Shown in pieces: positions 62,896-64,000 of a stretch of 64,000 nt of DNA. The position numbers and the translations under genes were made by a program. Positions within the stretch are counted from its first letter, which is position 1, and each line of letters opens with the position of its first letter. Location of the stretch: NCBI RefSeq assembly GCF_051020975.1, contig NW_027478167.1:4278001-4342000 (forward strand), written 5' to 3'. Source of the stretch: Osmia lignaria lignaria. Taxonomy: Eukaryota > Arthropoda > Insecta > Hymenoptera > Megachilidae. A model generated the notes under the pieces. The model was not told the DNA's origin, did no database searches, and worked only from the letters and a program-made list of their open reading frames with translations.

Positions 62896-64000
62896 TTGAA
62901 GATTTATCTCAAGGGAAGGGGCCTGACGGACATATTTCGAGATATTTCTTCTTCTTGTTGTTCTTCTTCTGCACAGCTAAGCTGGAAGTGGCATTTGCAG
63001 CTCGCAATAGTGCAGAGTTATCTCAAAGAAAGGGGCCACGGTGTTTCTGTATCTCTATTATGTTGGTGCGGCTTCGGAACTTTTAAATATCTTGATATAT
63101 CTCGAGAACTACGCATCTGATCAAAAAATATCATAGAACATAAAAAGTAGGAAACTTAATTCTCTACAAAAAAGGTCTCTTAACATTTTGCCATAGCTCG
63201 CTTTGTTTCCGAGATATTTGCAGATTTATCTCAAGGGAAGGGGCCTGACGGACATATTTCGAGATATTTCTTCTTCTTGTTGTTCTTCTTCTGCACAGCT
63301 AAGCTGGAAGTGGCATTTGCAGCTCGCAATAGTGCAGAGTTATCTCAAAGAAAGGGGCCACGGTGTTTCTGTATCTCTATTATGTTGGTGCGGCTTCGGA
63401 ACTTTTAAATATCTTGATATATCTCGAGAACTACGCATCTGATCAAAAAATATCATAGATCATAAAAAGTAGGAAACTTAATTCTCTACAAAAAAGGTCT
63501 CTTAACATTTTGCCATAGCTCGCTTCGTTTCCGAGATATTTGCAGATTTATCTCAAGGGAAGGGGCCTGACGGACATATTTCGAGATATTTCTTCTTCTT
63601 GTTGTTCTTCTTCTGCACAGCTAAGCTGGAAGTGGCATTTGCGGCTCGCACTAGTGCAGAGTTATCTCAAAGAAAGGGGCCACGGTGTTTCTGAATCTCT
63701 ATTATGTTGGTGCGGCTTCGGAACTTTTAAATATCTCGATATATCTCGAAAACTACGCTTCTGATCAAAAAATATCATACAACATAAATTGTAGGAAACA
63801 TAATTCTCTACAAAAAACGTCTCTTATCATTTTGCCATAGCTCGCTTCGTTTCCGAGATATTTGCAGATTTATCTCAAGGGAAGGGGCCTGGCGGACATA
63901 TTTCGAGATATTTCTTCTTCTTGTTGTTCTTCTTCTGCACAGCTAAGCTGGAAGTGGCATTTCCAGCTCGCAATAGTGCAGAGTTATCTCAAAGAAAGGG
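62896..64000. repeat. Region V': copy of 48406-49510 running off the right edge
   Basis: Monomers 62896, 63218, 63540 and the partial 63862 match 48406, 48728, 49050 and 49372 at a shift of 14,490 bp (45 monomers). They share ATTTGAAGATTTATC, ATCATAGATC ahead of the linker, GCGGCTCGCAC with CTGAATCTC, CATACAACATAAATTG, TCTTATCATTTTG and CCTGGCGGAC. Differences include CTTTGTTTCC near 63203 and ATAACTCGC near 62873. The last monomer is cut after 139 bp, so the array continues to the right. Confidence 0.85.

Larger units (their letters stand above)
1..64000. repeat. 322-bp tandem satellite DNA array (whole window)
   Basis: The sequence is a head-to-tail tandem repeat, all in one orientation, with no interruption. 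Conserved landmarks recur in every monomer: TGATCA plus an A-tract, CTCTACAAAAAA, CATTTTGCCATAG, TTCCGAGATAT, a TTC-rich tract, CACAGCTAA, AAAGAAAGGGGCCACGG and TTATGTTGGTGCGG. From the phase mark at 115 to the one at 63540 there are 197 complete monomers: 194 of 322 bp and three of 319 bp, which add up exactly to 63,425 bp. GC is about 40% in the monomer I counted. Such arrays are known from eukaryotic centromeric and pericentromeric heterochromatin; that location, and an insect host, are inferences. No gene, transposon or unique spacer longer than a few bases was found on either strand. Confidence 0.98.

Noticed and set aside
115..63764. A 74-codon open reading frame in nearly every monomer (plus strand, 115-339 and equivalents)
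   Set aside because: It starts at TTG, not ATG, and recurs only because the DNA repeats. Twelve monomers contain early in-frame stops (4945, 6555, 13630, 15240, 21358, 22968, 23612, 26832, 29408, 35526, 36814, 57422) and nine more stop at codon 71. Substitutions fall at all codon positions and the sequence resembles no protein I know. The 322-bp period is not a multiple of three, so copies cannot be read through.
1..64000. CRISPR-like array
   Set aside because: Repeats are 322 bp with no unique spacers between them, and the whole unit is conserved. There are no cas genes.
1..64000. Assignment to a named satellite family or species
   Set aside because: Motif style suggests an insect, but I recognise no published consensus. 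Only a database search with the 322-bp consensus could decide.

Overview
The whole 64 kb window is one uninterrupted head-to-tail satellite DNA array. I found no protein gene, RNA gene, transposon, CRISPR array or unique sequence. The monomer is 322 bp. Using the conserved TTGCAG that follows the motif TTCCGAGATAT as the phase mark, monomers start at 115, 437, 759 and so on to 63540. That gives 197 complete monomers, with a partial one at each end (1-114 and 63862-64000). Every start-to-start distance is exactly 322 bp except three of 319 bp, at 7199, 9450 and 11057, which share the same 3-bp deletion. One monomer counted by hand (121-442) has 128 G+C of 322, about 40%.

This is typical of eukaryotic constitutive heterochromatin (centromeric or pericentromeric). 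The 322-bp length, close to two nucleosome repeats, and the many CGAGATAT / TTATCTCAA motifs remind me of insect satellites, but I cannot name a species or a known satellite family. The short open frames (mostly 74 codons, starting at TTG) recur once per monomer and are a by-product of the repeat, not genes.

Monomers differ mainly by base substitutions, and the variants are not randomly placed. They define regions: I (1-12019), older mixed variants and the 319-bp monomers; II (12020-28441), with the variants AAGGGACCACGG, TTTCTACTTC and CCATGGCTCGC; III (28442-36813), containing three nearly identical copies of a 6-monomer, 1932-bp higher-order unit; IV (36814-47761), marked by TTTCGGGATAT, GAGATATGTGCAG and AGCTAGCTTCG; V (47762-52269). 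Variants of III, IV and V then reappear in the same order as III' (52270-56455), IV' (56456-62895) and V' (62896-64000). Within and between these regions are segment duplications of 3 to 9 monomers, shifted by whole numbers of monomers (2, 3, 5, 6, 7, 9, 11, 16, 17, 34, 45, 77). This nested pattern is what repeated unequal exchange or segmental amplification in a satellite would produce.

Inside each monomer I see a 26-bp direct sub-repeat (offset 114 bp, 23 of 26 identical), a perfect 24-nt mirror repeat in a TTC-rich tract, inverted 11-bp arms spaced almost exactly half a monomer apart, and a hairpin-capable site that exists in two alternative sequence forms. All comparisons were made by eye. 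Region boundaries are approximate, usually to within one monomer.
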